From Actinomadura craniellae (GTDB lineage Bacteria; Actinomycetota; Actinomycetes; Streptosporangiales; Streptosporangiaceae), in the NCBI RefSeq assembly GCF_003289645.1, contig NZ_QLYX01000004.1, forward strand, positions 248,001-312,000: a stretch of 64,000 bases of DNA, in the 5' to 3' direction. Positions 25,120-33,258 of this stretch are shown piece by piece. The position numbers were made by a program, and so were the translations under genes. Position 1 is the stretch's first letter. Each line of letters starts with the position of its first letter. The notes below the pieces were generated by a model. That model ran no database searches. It worked only from the letters and a program-made list of their open reading frames with translations, and was not told the origin of the DNA.

Positions 25120-25338
25120 TCAGGTGTGGCCGGCTCCGTCGCAGCCGGGGCAGGTGTGGCCGGCTGAGTTCAGGCCGCCCCCGCCGCACTGGTCGCACGC
25201 CCAGCCGCGGACTACCGGCACGAGCGGGGTGAGGGGCTTGGAGTTCTCGGCCGGGTCGGGGTTGTCGGTGGGGCGGGCCCGCTCGACCAGGCCGCCGTGT
25301 GGGGTCGGGTCGAGTGGGCCGGGGCGGTCGGTGTTCAT
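25120..25338 (-). CDS. Small zinc-finger-like AICE protein
   Basis: 72 residues. The C-terminal third has two knuckles, CDQCGGGGLNSAGHTCPGC, like the DnaJ Cys-rich repeat. The N-terminal half is Pro-rich and disordered. Its ATG overlaps the stop of the next gene upstream (25338), indicating coupling. Function unknown; similar tiny zinc proteins sit beside spd genes of Streptomyces elements. Confidence 0.7.
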   Translation of the reverse strand: MNTDRPGPLDPTPHGGLVERARPTDNPDPAENSKPLTPLVPVVRGWACDQCGGGGLNSAGHTCPGCDGAGHT

Positions 25339-25787
25339 CAGGCCGCCGGGTCGTGGGTGGTGTCGGCGGCCGGGGTGGTGGTCGGGGTGGTGTCGGGGGT
25401 GACGTTGTCGGCGTAGGTCATCAGCGCGGCGTAACGGGCGCCGGAGTGGTCGGGGATGTGCACGGCGCGGTAGGTGATGCGGCCGAAGGTGCGGGAGGTG
25501 GTGTAGTGGCCGCCGTCGGCGGTGTCGTCGATGACCTGGGCGCCCAGCAGGGCGGCGATGCGGTCGATCTCGGCGCGTCCGCTTTCCTCGGTGTGGTCAC
25601 GGTCGGTGTAGATGGGGTAGTCGCGCCCGTACTCCTCCACCGGCACGGCCGGGTGGGTCTCCAGGAAGTCCGCCAGGGCGCGCAGGCCGGTGATGGTCTG
25701 GTGGCGGGCCAGCAGGTCCCCGGGCACGATCGGCGCCAGAGCGTCTGGGCGAACGGTGTGGACGGTGTGGGTGTGGCGGGTGGTCAT
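25338..25787 (-). CDS. AICE protein of unknown function
   Basis: 149 residues from ATG 25787 (MTTRHTHTVHTV), with GGGAG upstream. A compact middle part (GLRALADFLETHPAVPVEEY, EIDRIAALLGAQVID) is followed by a Thr/Ala/Asp-rich tail. I recall conserved proteins of this pattern in actinomycete conjugative elements but no function. It is coupled to the zinc-finger-like gene. Confidence 0.7.
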   Translation of the reverse strand: MTTRHTHTVHTVRPDALAPIVPGDLLARHQTITGLRALADFLETHPAVPVEEYGRDYPIYTDRDHTEESGRAEIDRIAALLGAQVIDDTADGGHYTTSRTFGRITYRAVHIPDHSGARYAALMTYADNVTPDTTPTTTPAADTTHDPAA

Positions 25788-25811
25788 GGGTGTTCTCCCT
25801 TGCAACAGCGA

Positions 25812-26651
25812 TCAGGCGGCGGTGTCGGTGGTGGCGCGCAGGTGGCGCAGCAGTTCGGAGGCGAGCTGGTTGGAGACCCCCAGCCGGGCGCGTAGGGCGT
25901 CGCGGGTGATCGGTTTGCCGTGCCGGGTGTGGTGCTCGTCGGCGACGCGGCGGGCGAACTCCACCAGCGGCCCCGCCGGCCCCGCCGACGAAGACGGACC
26001 CGCCGAGGAAGATGGGCCCGCAGTGGCCGGGGCGGGTACTGGGTCGGTGGGGAGTGGGAGTGCGGTTTGCTTCTCGTCCCCGGCAGCCGGGGGCCGGGTG
26101 GGGGCGGCCGGGGCGAGTTCGGGCCGGGCCTCGTCCGCCACCGCCCCCGAGGAGGAGGCAGCGGACGAAACGGGCGAGGCGACCGGGGGCGGGGAGGGGT
26201 TGCCGAAGGACGGTGGGACGGCCCCACCCGATGAGGACGGGACGGCCGACCGGCCCGCGGGACGAGCGGCCCCGGAGGCACGGCGCTCCAGCATCGAGAC
26301 CGCGACCAGGAACGCCACCGCCGGAGTCGCCGCCGTCACCCACCCCCACGCCGACGGGTGGGCTTGGGCGAGGTTGGCGGCCAGGGACAGCAGGATCCCG
26401 CCGACCAGGACGCAGGTGGGCCACGACACCGCCCGGACAGCACGGCCGGTGCGCTTGTCGCGCTGGCGTTCACGCGCCGCCATGACGCAGGTCAGGTCGA
26501 TGCACACGGCGATGGCCCAGGCCATCCACCCGTGCTGGCCGTGCTCGGCAGCGGTGTCGCGGATGTGGGTGAAGGACCCGGCCGCCGCGATCCCTGCCAG
26601 CACCAGGACCGGCCCGGAGTCGACCACCGCCGAGCCCAGCCGCCGGTTCAC
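25812..26651 (-). CDS. spdB: SpdB-like DUF2637 membrane protein
   Basis: 279 residues. Four hydrophobic segments lie in the first 120 residues (LVLAGIAAAGSFTHI, MAWAIAVCIDLTCVMAARER, VSWPTCVLVGGILLSLAANL, GWVTAATPAVAFLVAVSML), the DUF2637 pattern. A long Pro/Ser/Ala-rich linker follows, and a C-terminal helix-turn-helix-like segment (TRDALRARLGVSNQLASELL). SpdB proteins assist plasmid spread between compartments of the mycelium. It overlaps the upstream gene by ATGA. Confidence 0.9.
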   Translation of the reverse strand: MNRRLGSAVVDSGPVLVLAGIAAAGSFTHIRDTAAEHGQHGWMAWAIAVCIDLTCVMAARERQRDKRTGRAVRAVSWPTCVLVGGILLSLAANLAQAHPSAWGWVTAATPAVAFLVAVSMLERRASGAARPAGRSAVPSSSGGAVPPSFGNPSPPPVASPVSSAASSSGAVADEARPELAPAAPTRPPAAGDEKQTALPLPTDPVPAPATAGPSSSAGPSSSAGPAGPLVEFARRVADEHHTRHGKPITRDALRARLGVSNQLASELLRHLRATTDTAA

Positions 26652-26941
26652 GCCACGCCCCTACCGGTGACCGCATCCAGCAGCGCGACGAACTCCAGGT
26701 CACACCGGTGTTCCTCGGCCCAGGTGTGCGCGTCGGTCAGGGTGGCCGGAAGAACCGTGTCGGTGCAGCGGGAGCAGCAGGCGACGTAGGCGCCGCGCTC
26801 ATCGCTCCACTCCACCGCCACCGGGTCGACCGGCCCCCGCCGCCGGGACGAGCGGGGACGGGGCGGGACGGCCGGGGACGAGGACGAGGGACCGGCCGAA
26901 CGGGCAGTACGGGGACGAAGGATGATCACTCGGGCGTTCAC
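26648..26941 (-). CDS. Small AICE protein with a CxxC pair
   Basis: 97 residues. The N-terminal half is basic and Ser/Pro-rich, the C-terminal half carries YVACCSRCTDTVLPATLTDA and AEEHRCDLEF, probably a small zinc or redox fold. It is coupled to spdB by ATGA. There are 97 bases to traB, a space that contains the 8-bp repeats described separately. Function unknown. Confidence 0.68.
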   Translation of the reverse strand: MNARVIILRPRTARSAGPSSSSPAVPPRPRSSRRRGPVDPVAVEWSDERGAYVACCSRCTDTVLPATLTDAHTWAEEHRCDLEFVALLDAVTGRGVA

Positions 26942-27012
26942 GAGAACTCCTCAAACGGTTCCGGGCATGGGTCGGGTAGGGACGTGGCGCGCAGGGCCCG
27001 CGCCGAGCCGAA

Positions 27013-27036
27013 GGAGAGAGGGAGAGAGGGAGAGAG
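27013..27036. repeat. Three perfect tandem 8-bp repeats next to the traB stop, candidate clt
   Basis: GGAGAGAG occurs three times without a gap (27013-27036), one base from the traB stop codon at 27038. In Streptomyces plasmids TraB binds 8-bp direct repeats (TRS) in the clt locus near traB. Position and period fit, but the sequence differs from known TRS, so this is a candidate only. Confidence 0.45.
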
Positions 27037-27037
27037 G

Positions 27038-28411
27038 TTAGGCGGCTTGCTCGCCGGTCCAGGACGGCCGGTCAGGGAGCGCGGCCGGGGTGGTGGTCGA
27101 GGTGACCTGCTCCCACGGCGGGGTCAGGTGCGCGTAGGTGGTCGCGGCGTGTTCGGCGGCTTGTTCGGGGAGGTAGGCCGAGCGGGCGCGGTGCCAAGAG
27201 CCGTCTTGGCCAGCCACCACGCACACCCCCGGAGTCTCCGCCGCGATCACCCGCGCGGCATCCAACGCGTCCGGGTCCAGGTCCCCCAACGCCATCGTGG
27301 CGGTTTCGGGGTCGTTGACCCGGTGGCACACCCGGCCGGAGAGTTGGGAGCGCAGCGCGGTGACGCCGGGGCCGAGGTCGGAGCCGATGCGCTGCCCGCA
27401 GACGATCAGGTGGACGGCGAAGGCCCGGCCGAGCTGGGCGACCCGCAGCAGCGCGACCCCGGTCCGGGTGACCTCGTCTTTTTCGGTGCGGTCGGCCATG
27501 AGGAACAGTTCGGCCACCTCGTCCACCAGCAGCACCACCGGCACCGGCCGCACGCTCTCCGGGAGCGTCCAGACGTTGCGGGCACCATGGGCCCGGCACA
27601 GGGCCATGCGGTTTTCCAGTTCGGCCACCAGGTCCGAGAGCAGGGCCACGCATTCGGTGCGGGTGGTGCCCAGCGCCGACAGCCGTGGGGCGTAGGGGGT
27701 GAACTCGACCCCGCCCTTGAGATCGAAGCCGACCAGGGCGACCGGTTGCGGGGACAGGCCGGCGATGATCGCGTTGGCCAGGTTCGACTTCCCCGACTGT
27801 GTGGCGCCCACGATCATCCAGTGCGGCACCGTCCGCAGGTCCATCACCCACGCCCGCCCGTCCTCCAGGCGGCCCGGCCGCACGGTCAGCAGGTCCGCCG
27901 ACTCGGCGACCGCAGCGACCTCGGCCAGCGGGTCCGTGCGGGTAGCGACCAGGACCAGCCGGCCCGGGCGGGTCTCCAGGACCCGCACCGCGTGCACCCG
28001 CCAGGCGTGCGCCAACCGTTCGGCCACCGCCGCGTAGTCCGCCGGGATCTGCCCGTCATGCAGCCGCACCGGCAGGCGCCACCCGATCGGAGTGGGCCGG
28101 ATCAGGCCCAGCCGGGGAGCGCGGTCGATGTCGACCCGGCGCATCCGCCGCTTGTACTCCACCACCGACGCCGCCGACCGCGCCGCCGGACCCACCACCG
28201 GCAACGCGTCCAGGGTCAACCGCCAGGCCCGACGACGGCGGGTGAGCTTGCACCCACCCGCCACATGCGACCACGTCAGATACACCCACACCGCACGGGC
28301 CGGGAACCCGACCCCGTACCAGAACGACGCCGGGTGATGGCGACGCCAGGCCCAGAGCCCGGCCGCCGCAGCGACCAGGGCCCCGAGCACGTAAACCAGC
28401 GTGTCACTCAT
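27038..28411 (-). CDS. traB: TraB-type FtsK/SpoIIIE DNA translocase
   Basis: 457 residues from ATG 28411 (MSDTLVYVLGALV), with GAGGGGC upstream. Two N-terminal hydrophobic stretches (about 5-22 and 35-48) anchor it in the membrane. Walker A is GATQSGKS (202-209) and Walker B is VVLLVDE (292-298). The C-terminal part carries the winged-helix-like region expected to read clt repeats. TraB hexamers pump double-stranded element DNA into the recipient. It follows the conserved 122-residue gene by 13 bases. Confidence 0.94.
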   Translation of the reverse strand: MSDTLVYVLGALVAAAAGLWAWRRHHPASFWYGVGFPARAVWVYLTWSHVAGGCKLTRRRRAWRLTLDALPVVGPAARSAASVVEYKRRMRRVDIDRAPRLGLIRPTPIGWRLPVRLHDGQIPADYAAVAERLAHAWRVHAVRVLETRPGRLVLVATRTDPLAEVAAVAESADLLTVRPGRLEDGRAWVMDLRTVPHWMIVGATQSGKSNLANAIIAGLSPQPVALVGFDLKGGVEFTPYAPRLSALGTTRTECVALLSDLVAELENRMALCRAHGARNVWTLPESVRPVPVVLLVDEVAELFLMADRTEKDEVTRTGVALLRVAQLGRAFAVHLIVCGQRIGSDLGPGVTALRSQLSGRVCHRVNDPETATMALGDLDPDALDAARVIAAETPGVCVVAGQDGSWHRARSAYLPEQAAEHAATTYAHLTPPWEQVTSTTTPAALPDRPSWTGEQAA

Positions 28412-28424
28412 GATCGGGCGCCCC

Positions 28425-28793
28425 TCAGGCCGCCGCAGCCGACGGCGAAGCCGGACCCGACTCGACCGCCGCAGCGGCGGAGACGATCCGCTCGGCCCGG
28501 TAGGCGATCCCCCACCGCAACCGGCCGTCACGGGTCTGCTCCCAGGGGAACCCCACCAGCCCCACCGGGCGAACGATCTCCCCCAGGCCGATCCCGGGGT
28601 CCCCGGAGACGTTGACGTTGATCAGTTCGGCCCGCCCGGTCGCCTCATCGGCCACCGACAGGCCCACCTGGTAGACCATCGCCCCATGACGGTCCATCTT
28701 CACCTCTCCGGTGTCCTGGTCGACCAGCTTGGGACGCGGAGCCGACACGCACACGAACGCCAATCCGTTCGTGTCGACCGGGATGTTGCGCAT
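28425..28793 (-). CDS. Conserved AICE protein upstream of traB
   Basis: 122 residues. The pattern VDTNGLAFVCVSAPRPKLVD, YQVGLSVADEATGRAELINV and RLRWGIAYRAERIV is shared by proteins directly upstream of traB in many actinomycete elements. It is small, soluble and beta-rich. It is the first gene of the minus-strand transfer operon behind the promoter at 28834-28861. Its function is not established. Confidence 0.78.
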   Translation of the reverse strand: MRNIPVDTNGLAFVCVSAPRPKLVDQDTGEVKMDRHGAMVYQVGLSVADEATGRAELINVNVSGDPGIGLGEIVRPVGLVGFPWEQTRDGRLRWGIAYRAERIVSAAAAVESGPASPSAAAA

Positions 28794-28923
28794 GGAGCCC
28801 TCCTAGACTCAGACACTGACTTCACTACCTACAAAGATACCTAGCAAAGTAGAGAAGTCAACTGATAGACCGAATATTTCCTCAGGTACCTAGAGACCTA
28901 GGAGGAGGCTTACACTCTCTGAC
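28794..28923. promoter_or_regulatory. Divergent promoter and repressor-site region of the transfer operon and korSA
   Basis: AT-rich island between the transfer operon and the GntR gene. Minus-strand promoter: TTGACT (28861-28856) and TATCTT (28839-28834), 16 bases apart. ACCTA/CTAGG words recur (TACCTA at 28826 on, ACCTAG near 28840, 28889 and 28897), giving several half-sites over and beside the promoter. On the plus strand TACACT (28911-28916) ends seven bases before the korSA ATG, which suggests a leaderless message. Confidence 0.6.
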
Positions 28924-29304
28924 ATGGGAAATCGTCGCCCCACCGACCACCGCAAGCCGTTCGTGCGCATCGCCGACGACCTACGCCGTGACATCGCGGC
29001 GGGCAGGTACCCGATCGGCGAGAAGCTGCCGGCGGTCGGCGAACTGGCCGAGCGGTACGGGGTCGCGAGCATGACCGTCGGCAACGCCATGGCGGTCTTG
29101 CGCGACGAGGGGTTGATCACCACCAAGCAGGGCGCCCGAAGCACGGTCATCGCCGTGCCCGACGCCCAGAACGCCGAAGCGGCCCCGGCGGAGCGGAGCG
29201 AGGAGTTCGAAGTCCTCTTCTCCCAGCTCCAGGAGATCCGGGGCCAGCTTCGGCAGTTGGGTTCTAGGCTGGACGAGCTAGACGAGCGGACTCGGGACCT
29301 TTGA
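28924..29304 (+). CDS. GntR-family transfer repressor (KorSA-like)
   Basis: 126 residues. The winged helix is GntR type: IADDLRRDIAAGRYPIGEKL, ELAERYGVASMTVGNAMAVL, RDEGLITTKQGARSTV. The C-terminal end is a coiled coil (FSQLQEIRGQLRQLGSRLDE), probably for dimerisation, in place of a ligand domain. KorSA repressors silence the tra and pra genes of AICEs. A GGAGGAGG lies 15 bases before the ATG, too far for a good site, so a leaderless start is considered. Confidence 0.9.
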   Translation: MGNRRPTDHRKPFVRIADDLRRDIAAGRYPIGEKLPAVGELAERYGVASMTVGNAMAVLRDEGLITTKQGARSTVIAVPDAQNAEAAPAERSEEFEVLFSQLQEIRGQLRQLGSRLDELDERTRDL

Positions 29305-29956
29305 CCCGCTCGGCGATCTCCGCCACCCGGCCGTGAAGTTCATCGAGTTCCGCCGAGACCTCCGCCAGCATCTCCAGCAGGATCGCGCGCTCTTCCTCTG
29401 ACAGGCCCATCGCCCACTTCCTGATTCTGGTCACTTCCCGCATGAGGTCGAGCTGGACGACCCGCATGGAGTCGATGACCTGCTGACCCGTCCCCCAGGC
29501 CGGAGAACACCCCGGTTCACCGGCAGGGGGCGCATGATCGAACGTGGTCGCCAAAGCGGCGGCCGGGAGCAGCACATCCAGCAGCCTGAACAGCCGGACC
29601 GGGTCAGCGAACGGCGGCAACCCCGCCCCCTGTCGGGTGTGCGCGGCCCGCACCAGCAGCCGGGCGACCTGTCGCGTCTCGTCGGTACCGGCGCCCGGAT
29701 CGGCGAGCCGGTCAAGGTCGGGACAGCCGGACGCGTCCCGCAGCGACCCAGGCGTGACGGCCGAGATGATCCGGACGCACACGTCCACACCATCGAGGAG
29801 CCCAGGCCGCCCGAACTCGCCGAACAGCGCACCCACCAGCACCTTCGTTCGCAACTCGTCCCCGGCAAGGTGCGCGTCGATCGCGTGCGTGACCCGTTTG
29901 GTGACGGCGAGCTGTTCGGCAGGGCCCAGCGCCCGGAAGCCGTCGAGATCGGTCAC
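29264..29956 (-). CDS. AICE protein of unknown function with C-terminal coiled coil
   Basis: 230 residues. The helical N-terminal part (AEQLAVTKRVTHAIDAHLAG) and a C-terminal coiled coil (EEERAILLEMLAEVSAELDE) are visible; I do not recognise a domain. Its 3' end overlaps the 3' end of the korSA-like gene by 41 bases on the other strand, an arrangement that could give antisense interference. It is coupled to the upstream small gene. Confidence 0.7.
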   Translation of the reverse strand: MTDLDGFRALGPAEQLAVTKRVTHAIDAHLAGDELRTKVLVGALFGEFGRPGLLDGVDVCVRIISAVTPGSLRDASGCPDLDRLADPGAGTDETRQVARLLVRAAHTRQGAGLPPFADPVRLFRLLDVLLPAAALATTFDHAPPAGEPGCSPAWGTGQQVIDSMRVVQLDLMREVTRIRKWAMGLSEEERAILLEMLAEVSAELDELHGRVAEIAERVKGPESARLARPA

Positions 29957-30162
29957 CGGACATCACCCGCGCCGGTGTAGTTGCGCAGCCGCCGCAGCAG
30001 TTCCGAAGCGCTCTGCCCGTACAGGGCGCCCCAGCCAGGTTGGGTCGCGCTCCACCGGCCGGAGGTTTCTCGGGAGATCCGCCAGTCCGGGAACTCCGTC
30101 TGTATCGCGATCTTCCGCCGCTTGATCAGCGCCGCCTCTTCCGACGTCACCTCGCTCATCAC
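29953..30162 (-). CDS. Small AICE protein
   Basis: 69 residues (or 68 from the second Met). KRRKIAIQTEFPDWRISRET followed by GRWSATQPGW resembles a small family of element proteins with the PDWRI...GRWWA pattern. It overlaps both neighbours by a few bases (29953-29956, 30159-30162), so the three form one translationally coupled unit. Function unknown. Confidence 0.68.
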   Translation of the reverse strand: MMSEVTSEEAALIKRRKIAIQTEFPDWRISRETSGRWSATQPGWGALYGQSASELLRRLRNYTGAGDVR

Positions 30163-30425
30163 TGGCCATCACCCACGAGGCGTAGCCCGGTGATGTGGTC
30201 GGCCAGCCGTCGGGCCGCCCCCGCAACGTCGTTGACCGGGTGCTGGTGATTGCCCCGGTTCCAGGAGAAGTAGCGCATGTTGAAGGCGACGAAGACCCAG
30301 AAGAAGACGTCCGGGGTATCGGTCAAGACGGCCAGCGCCATCACATCCTCGCGGATCTCGGCCCGGATCTCGTGTTCGACCAGAGCCCCGCGCAACTCGG
30401 CCAGCAACTCCAATTCCAGCGACAT
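30159..30425 (-). CDS. Small AICE protein
   Basis: 88 residues from ATG 30425 (MSLELELLAELRGALVEHEI), preceded by GGAGGTGAGC. The core LTDTPDVFFWVFVAFNMRYFSW is hydrophobic and aromatic but too broken for a transmembrane helix. The end reads GAARRLADHITGLRLV. It is the first gene of the three-gene minus-strand unit. I do not recognise it. Confidence 0.68.
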   Translation of the reverse strand: MSLELELLAELRGALVEHEIRAEIREDVMALAVLTDTPDVFFWVFVAFNMRYFSWNRGNHQHPVNDVAGAARRLADHITGLRLVGDGQ

Positions 30426-30647
30426 GCTCACCTCCACTGCCTTGCCTCTCGTCCGGCTGTGGACCGGCGGCGCGGGGTCACGGCCACTTCCTCCACCATT
30501 CGAAGGGCCCGCCCGCACCGCGCCGCCGGTCACACTTCGAGAGTGCTCCGAAGGGGTGTCACGCCGCGTTACCGCCGGTATCGCGTCCCGGGCGTCTTGC
30601 GCTCATTTCGTCTCGTCTGTGTCGCGTCTCGTGTTACGTTCGCCGCG

Positions 30648-31589
30648 ATGGACTCCCCGGAGAAGACCCCGACCACCGTCCGGCTGAAAGTCCTGCTGCG
30701 CGAGCGCCATTGGCAGACCCACCGGACCTTCACCGCCGAATACGACAAGGCCGCCCGGAAGATCGACCCCGTGTTGGTCGGCGCCGGCCCCAGCCGCGCC
30801 CAGCTTCACCGCTGGACCTCCGGTGAGCTGAAGGGCCTGCCCTACCCCGATCACTGCCGGGTGCTGGAGAAGATGTTCCCCGGCTGGACGGCCGCGCAGT
30901 TGTTCGAGCCCGCCGCCGAGGAGGAAGAGGGCCAGGCCGCCGAGCCCGGCCCCGAACCCCCGGCACCGGCCGAGGCGACCCGCCGGGCCCCGGCCGACCC
31001 GGCCGCGGGTACTTGGGGTGACAGCATCCGCGGCCATATCGTCGAGCTGTCGATCCGGCTTGATATCGACATCGCCCCGGACGGGTGGGCCCGGTTGGTC
31101 AACCGCCATGAACTGCTGAACCTCAGCGACACCCCGTTGACCCGGGTGTCCCGAGAGTTGTGGTTTGAGAACACGCGCGGCCCGCTGGCCATCACCCCGA
31201 CCGACGACTGTGAGCGCCGGATGATGATCCGCCGCCTGCACGACACGGCGAACCTGGCCAAATTCGCCTGCCAGATCTCCCCGCCGCTCCAACCAGGGGA
31301 ATCGGCCGTCCTAGCCTTCTCCTGTGAGGACGGGCAGTTCGTTGACGACCACTACTGGCGCCAGGGCATCTCACGCCACGTCCGGCAGTTCACCATGCGC
31401 GTCCGCCAGCGCGGAGCCGGCCACCTGCTCAACTGCTCGGCCATCGAAGAACACCCCGACGGCGCAGAGCACTCGGCCGACGCCGGACTGATCTGGGACT
31501 ACGAGGACGGAGACGCGGTGATCACCCTCACCCGTGAATACCTGCGCCCCAACCAGGCCATCACCTTGCGTTGGGACGTGCCGCGGTGA
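30648..31589 (+). CDS. Putative HTH regulator with large sensor-like C-terminal domain
   Basis: 313 residues from ATG 30648. Residues 1-90 (LRERHWQTHRTFTAEYDKAA, PSRAQLHRWTSGELKGLPYP, CRVLEKMFPGWTAAQLFE) resemble the HTH module found in actinomycete plasmid-type regulators. A Glu/Pro/Ala-rich linker (100-120) leads to a 190-residue beta-rich domain I do not recognise. TACGTT ends seven bases before the ATG, and no Shine-Dalgarno sequence is seen, so translation may be leaderless. The stop overlaps the GTG of the metallopeptidase gene. Confidence 0.78.
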   Translation: MDSPEKTPTTVRLKVLLRERHWQTHRTFTAEYDKAARKIDPVLVGAGPSRAQLHRWTSGELKGLPYPDHCRVLEKMFPGWTAAQLFEPAAEEEEGQAAEPGPEPPAPAEATRRAPADPAAGTWGDSIRGHIVELSIRLDIDIAPDGWARLVNRHELLNLSDTPLTRVSRELWFENTRGPLAITPTDDCERRMMIRRLHDTANLAKFACQISPPLQPGESAVLAFSCEDGQFVDDHYWRQGISRHVRQFTMRVRQRGAGHLLNCSAIEEHPDGAEHSADAGLIWDYEDGDAVITLTREYLRPNQAITLRWDVPR

Positions 31590-32767
31590 ACGTCCGCGAT
31601 GAGGCCGAGCAGATCATCCGGGCATGGAACGCCTACGAGACGCGCCGCACCGGGTCACCGGTCATCGACTTCGACTGCCACCCCACCGGAGACGAGGCCG
31701 AGCCCGCCGCCGACCGGTTGGAGGTCTACCGGCGCCTGACCGAACTACGCGCCATCGCAGACGGCCCGGTCGCCGTCCGGCTTGACGCCGATATCGCCTA
31801 CCTCGGCGCCCTGCTGGGCGAACGCGCCCCGCTGGCCGGCTACGTGCGCGCGACCCAGGGATGCGACACCGCCGGATGGCCACAGGAGTACGTGACCCAC
31901 CGCGCCGACCAGGCCCGCACCGCCCTGGACGGCTTGGGCATCGGATGGGACGCCGACACGGCCACGGCATTGGAGCAGGCCGAAGGGCCGATCGACGCAG
32001 AAGAGGCGCCCGAGGCGATCCGCCAGGCCGCCGCCGAGTACGAACCCGCCGTCCGCCAGGCCACCGGCTCAGACGCCCCGTACACGCTAAAGATCGAGAA
32101 CGCCGACGTTGACGCCTACTGGGCGTACTGGCTGGACGGGGCAGGCGACCAGGTGCGGCTACGCCTCAACACCCGTAACTCCCGCTTCACCAAGGTCAGC
32201 GCCCGCCAGTTCGCCCTACACGAAGTACTCGGCCACGGGTTGCAAAGCGCCAGCCTCTCCGCCCAGGCCACCGCCCAAGACGTCCCGTGGGTCCGCCTGC
32301 TATCGGTGCACGCCCCCCAACAGGTGATGTTGGAGGGACTGGCCCAGGCCATGCCCCTACTCATCACCCCCGACGAGGAGATCCTGACCGCCCGGGTACG
32401 CCTCGACCACTACACCCAACTCGTCCGCGCCGAACTCCATCTAGCCATCAACGACGGCGCCCCCATCACCGAATGCGCCCAGCACGCCCGCCGCCGTATC
32501 CCTTGGTGGAGCGACGCCGCCATCGCCGATGCGCTCACCGACCGCAGCACCAACCCCGAACTACGGTCCTACCTGTGGGCCTACCCCGCGGGTATCGACT
32601 GGTTCGCCGCTCTCGCCGAGGCCGACGCTAGGGTGATCCGGGAGGTACTCCATGCCGCATACCGGGCCCCACTCACCCCTACCGACCTCGCGGACCTCTG
32701 GCCCGCAGGACCGCCTATCGGTGGACCCGGACGCCCTGTTCGTCTACGGCACACTCCAATTCCCTGA
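31586..32767 (+). CDS. Putative gluzincin metallopeptidase (HExxxH with EGLA glutamate)
   Basis: 393 residues from GTG 31586, overlapping the previous stop (GTGA). HEVLGH at 212-217 is a HExxxH zinc site, and MLEGLAQAM supplies a third ligand at E250. This HExxxH...EGLA order is that of the DUF1704/MATCAP gluzincins. The first 200 residues are helical. The protein has no signal peptide, so it should act in the cytoplasm. Coupling to an HTH regulator recalls the ImmA/ImmR protease-repressor pairs of other integrative elements. Confidence 0.75.
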   Translation: MNVRDEAEQIIRAWNAYETRRTGSPVIDFDCHPTGDEAEPAADRLEVYRRLTELRAIADGPVAVRLDADIAYLGALLGERAPLAGYVRATQGCDTAGWPQEYVTHRADQARTALDGLGIGWDADTATALEQAEGPIDAEEAPEAIRQAAAEYEPAVRQATGSDAPYTLKIENADVDAYWAYWLDGAGDQVRLRLNTRNSRFTKVSARQFALHEVLGHGLQSASLSAQATAQDVPWVRLLSVHAPQQVMLEGLAQAMPLLITPDEEILTARVRLDHYTQLVRAELHLAINDGAPITECAQHARRRIPWWSDAAIADALTDRSTNPELRSYLWAYPAGIDWFAALAEADARVIREVLHAAYRAPLTPTDLADLWPAGPPIGGPGRPVRLRHTPIP

Positions 32768-33152
32768 AGTCCTCCACGCCCTCATCGACCGGGTACCGGC
32801 CCACACCCCCGCCCAAGCCCCAGGCTGGAGAGTCACCGCCCTCCCCGAACGCGTCTACCCCGGACTGGTCCCCGGACAACAGACCGCCGCCGGCTACCTG
32901 CTCACCGGACTCAGCCCCGAGGAATGGCGCGTCTTGGATGCGTTCGAAGATCCGGTGTACGAGCTGCGCCGCCTACACCTCACCGACAACCGCCACGGAT
33001 GGGCCTACGTCTGCAACCCCGAAGCAGACACCCTCGATGAGGACTGGTCGCTAGAGATCTTCACCGCGCAGCACCTCCCGGCCTACGTCGACCGCTGCGC
33101 AGCATGGCGCCAACGCCACGAAGCCCGCCAGAACCAGGAACAGGCCAGCTAG
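32721..33152 (+). CDS. AIG2-like gamma-glutamylcyclotransferase family protein
   Basis: 143 residues if GTG 32721 is used; ATG 32652 would add 23 residues lying inside the upstream gene. The family start FVYGTLQFPEVL and PGLVPGQQTAAGYLLTGLS, DAFEDPVYELRRL with the catalytic Glu, and WAYVCNPEADTL are clear. AIG2/GGCT proteins release 5-oxoproline from gamma-glutamyl compounds. It overlaps the metallopeptidase gene by 47 bases, so the three plus-strand genes are one unit. Confidence 0.85.
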   Translation: MDPDALFVYGTLQFPEVLHALIDRVPAHTPAQAPGWRVTALPERVYPGLVPGQQTAAGYLLTGLSPEEWRVLDAFEDPVYELRRLHLTDNRHGWAYVCNPEADTLDEDWSLEIFTAQHLPAYVDRCAAWRQRHEARQNQEQAS

Positions 33153-33258
33153 ACCCGGGTTCCCTAAGCCCTACAGGCAGGAGCCATCCCGCCCAATCCT
33201 CGACAAGGGCTTCTCTGCTTGCTGGCTCGCTCTCGCCGCGATGAACGCGCAGCGCCAG

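Noticed and set aside
23430-25232. A 600-codon plus-strand frame opposite rep
   Set aside because: Shadow of the RepSA-like gene, whose HUH motifs are on the minus strand.
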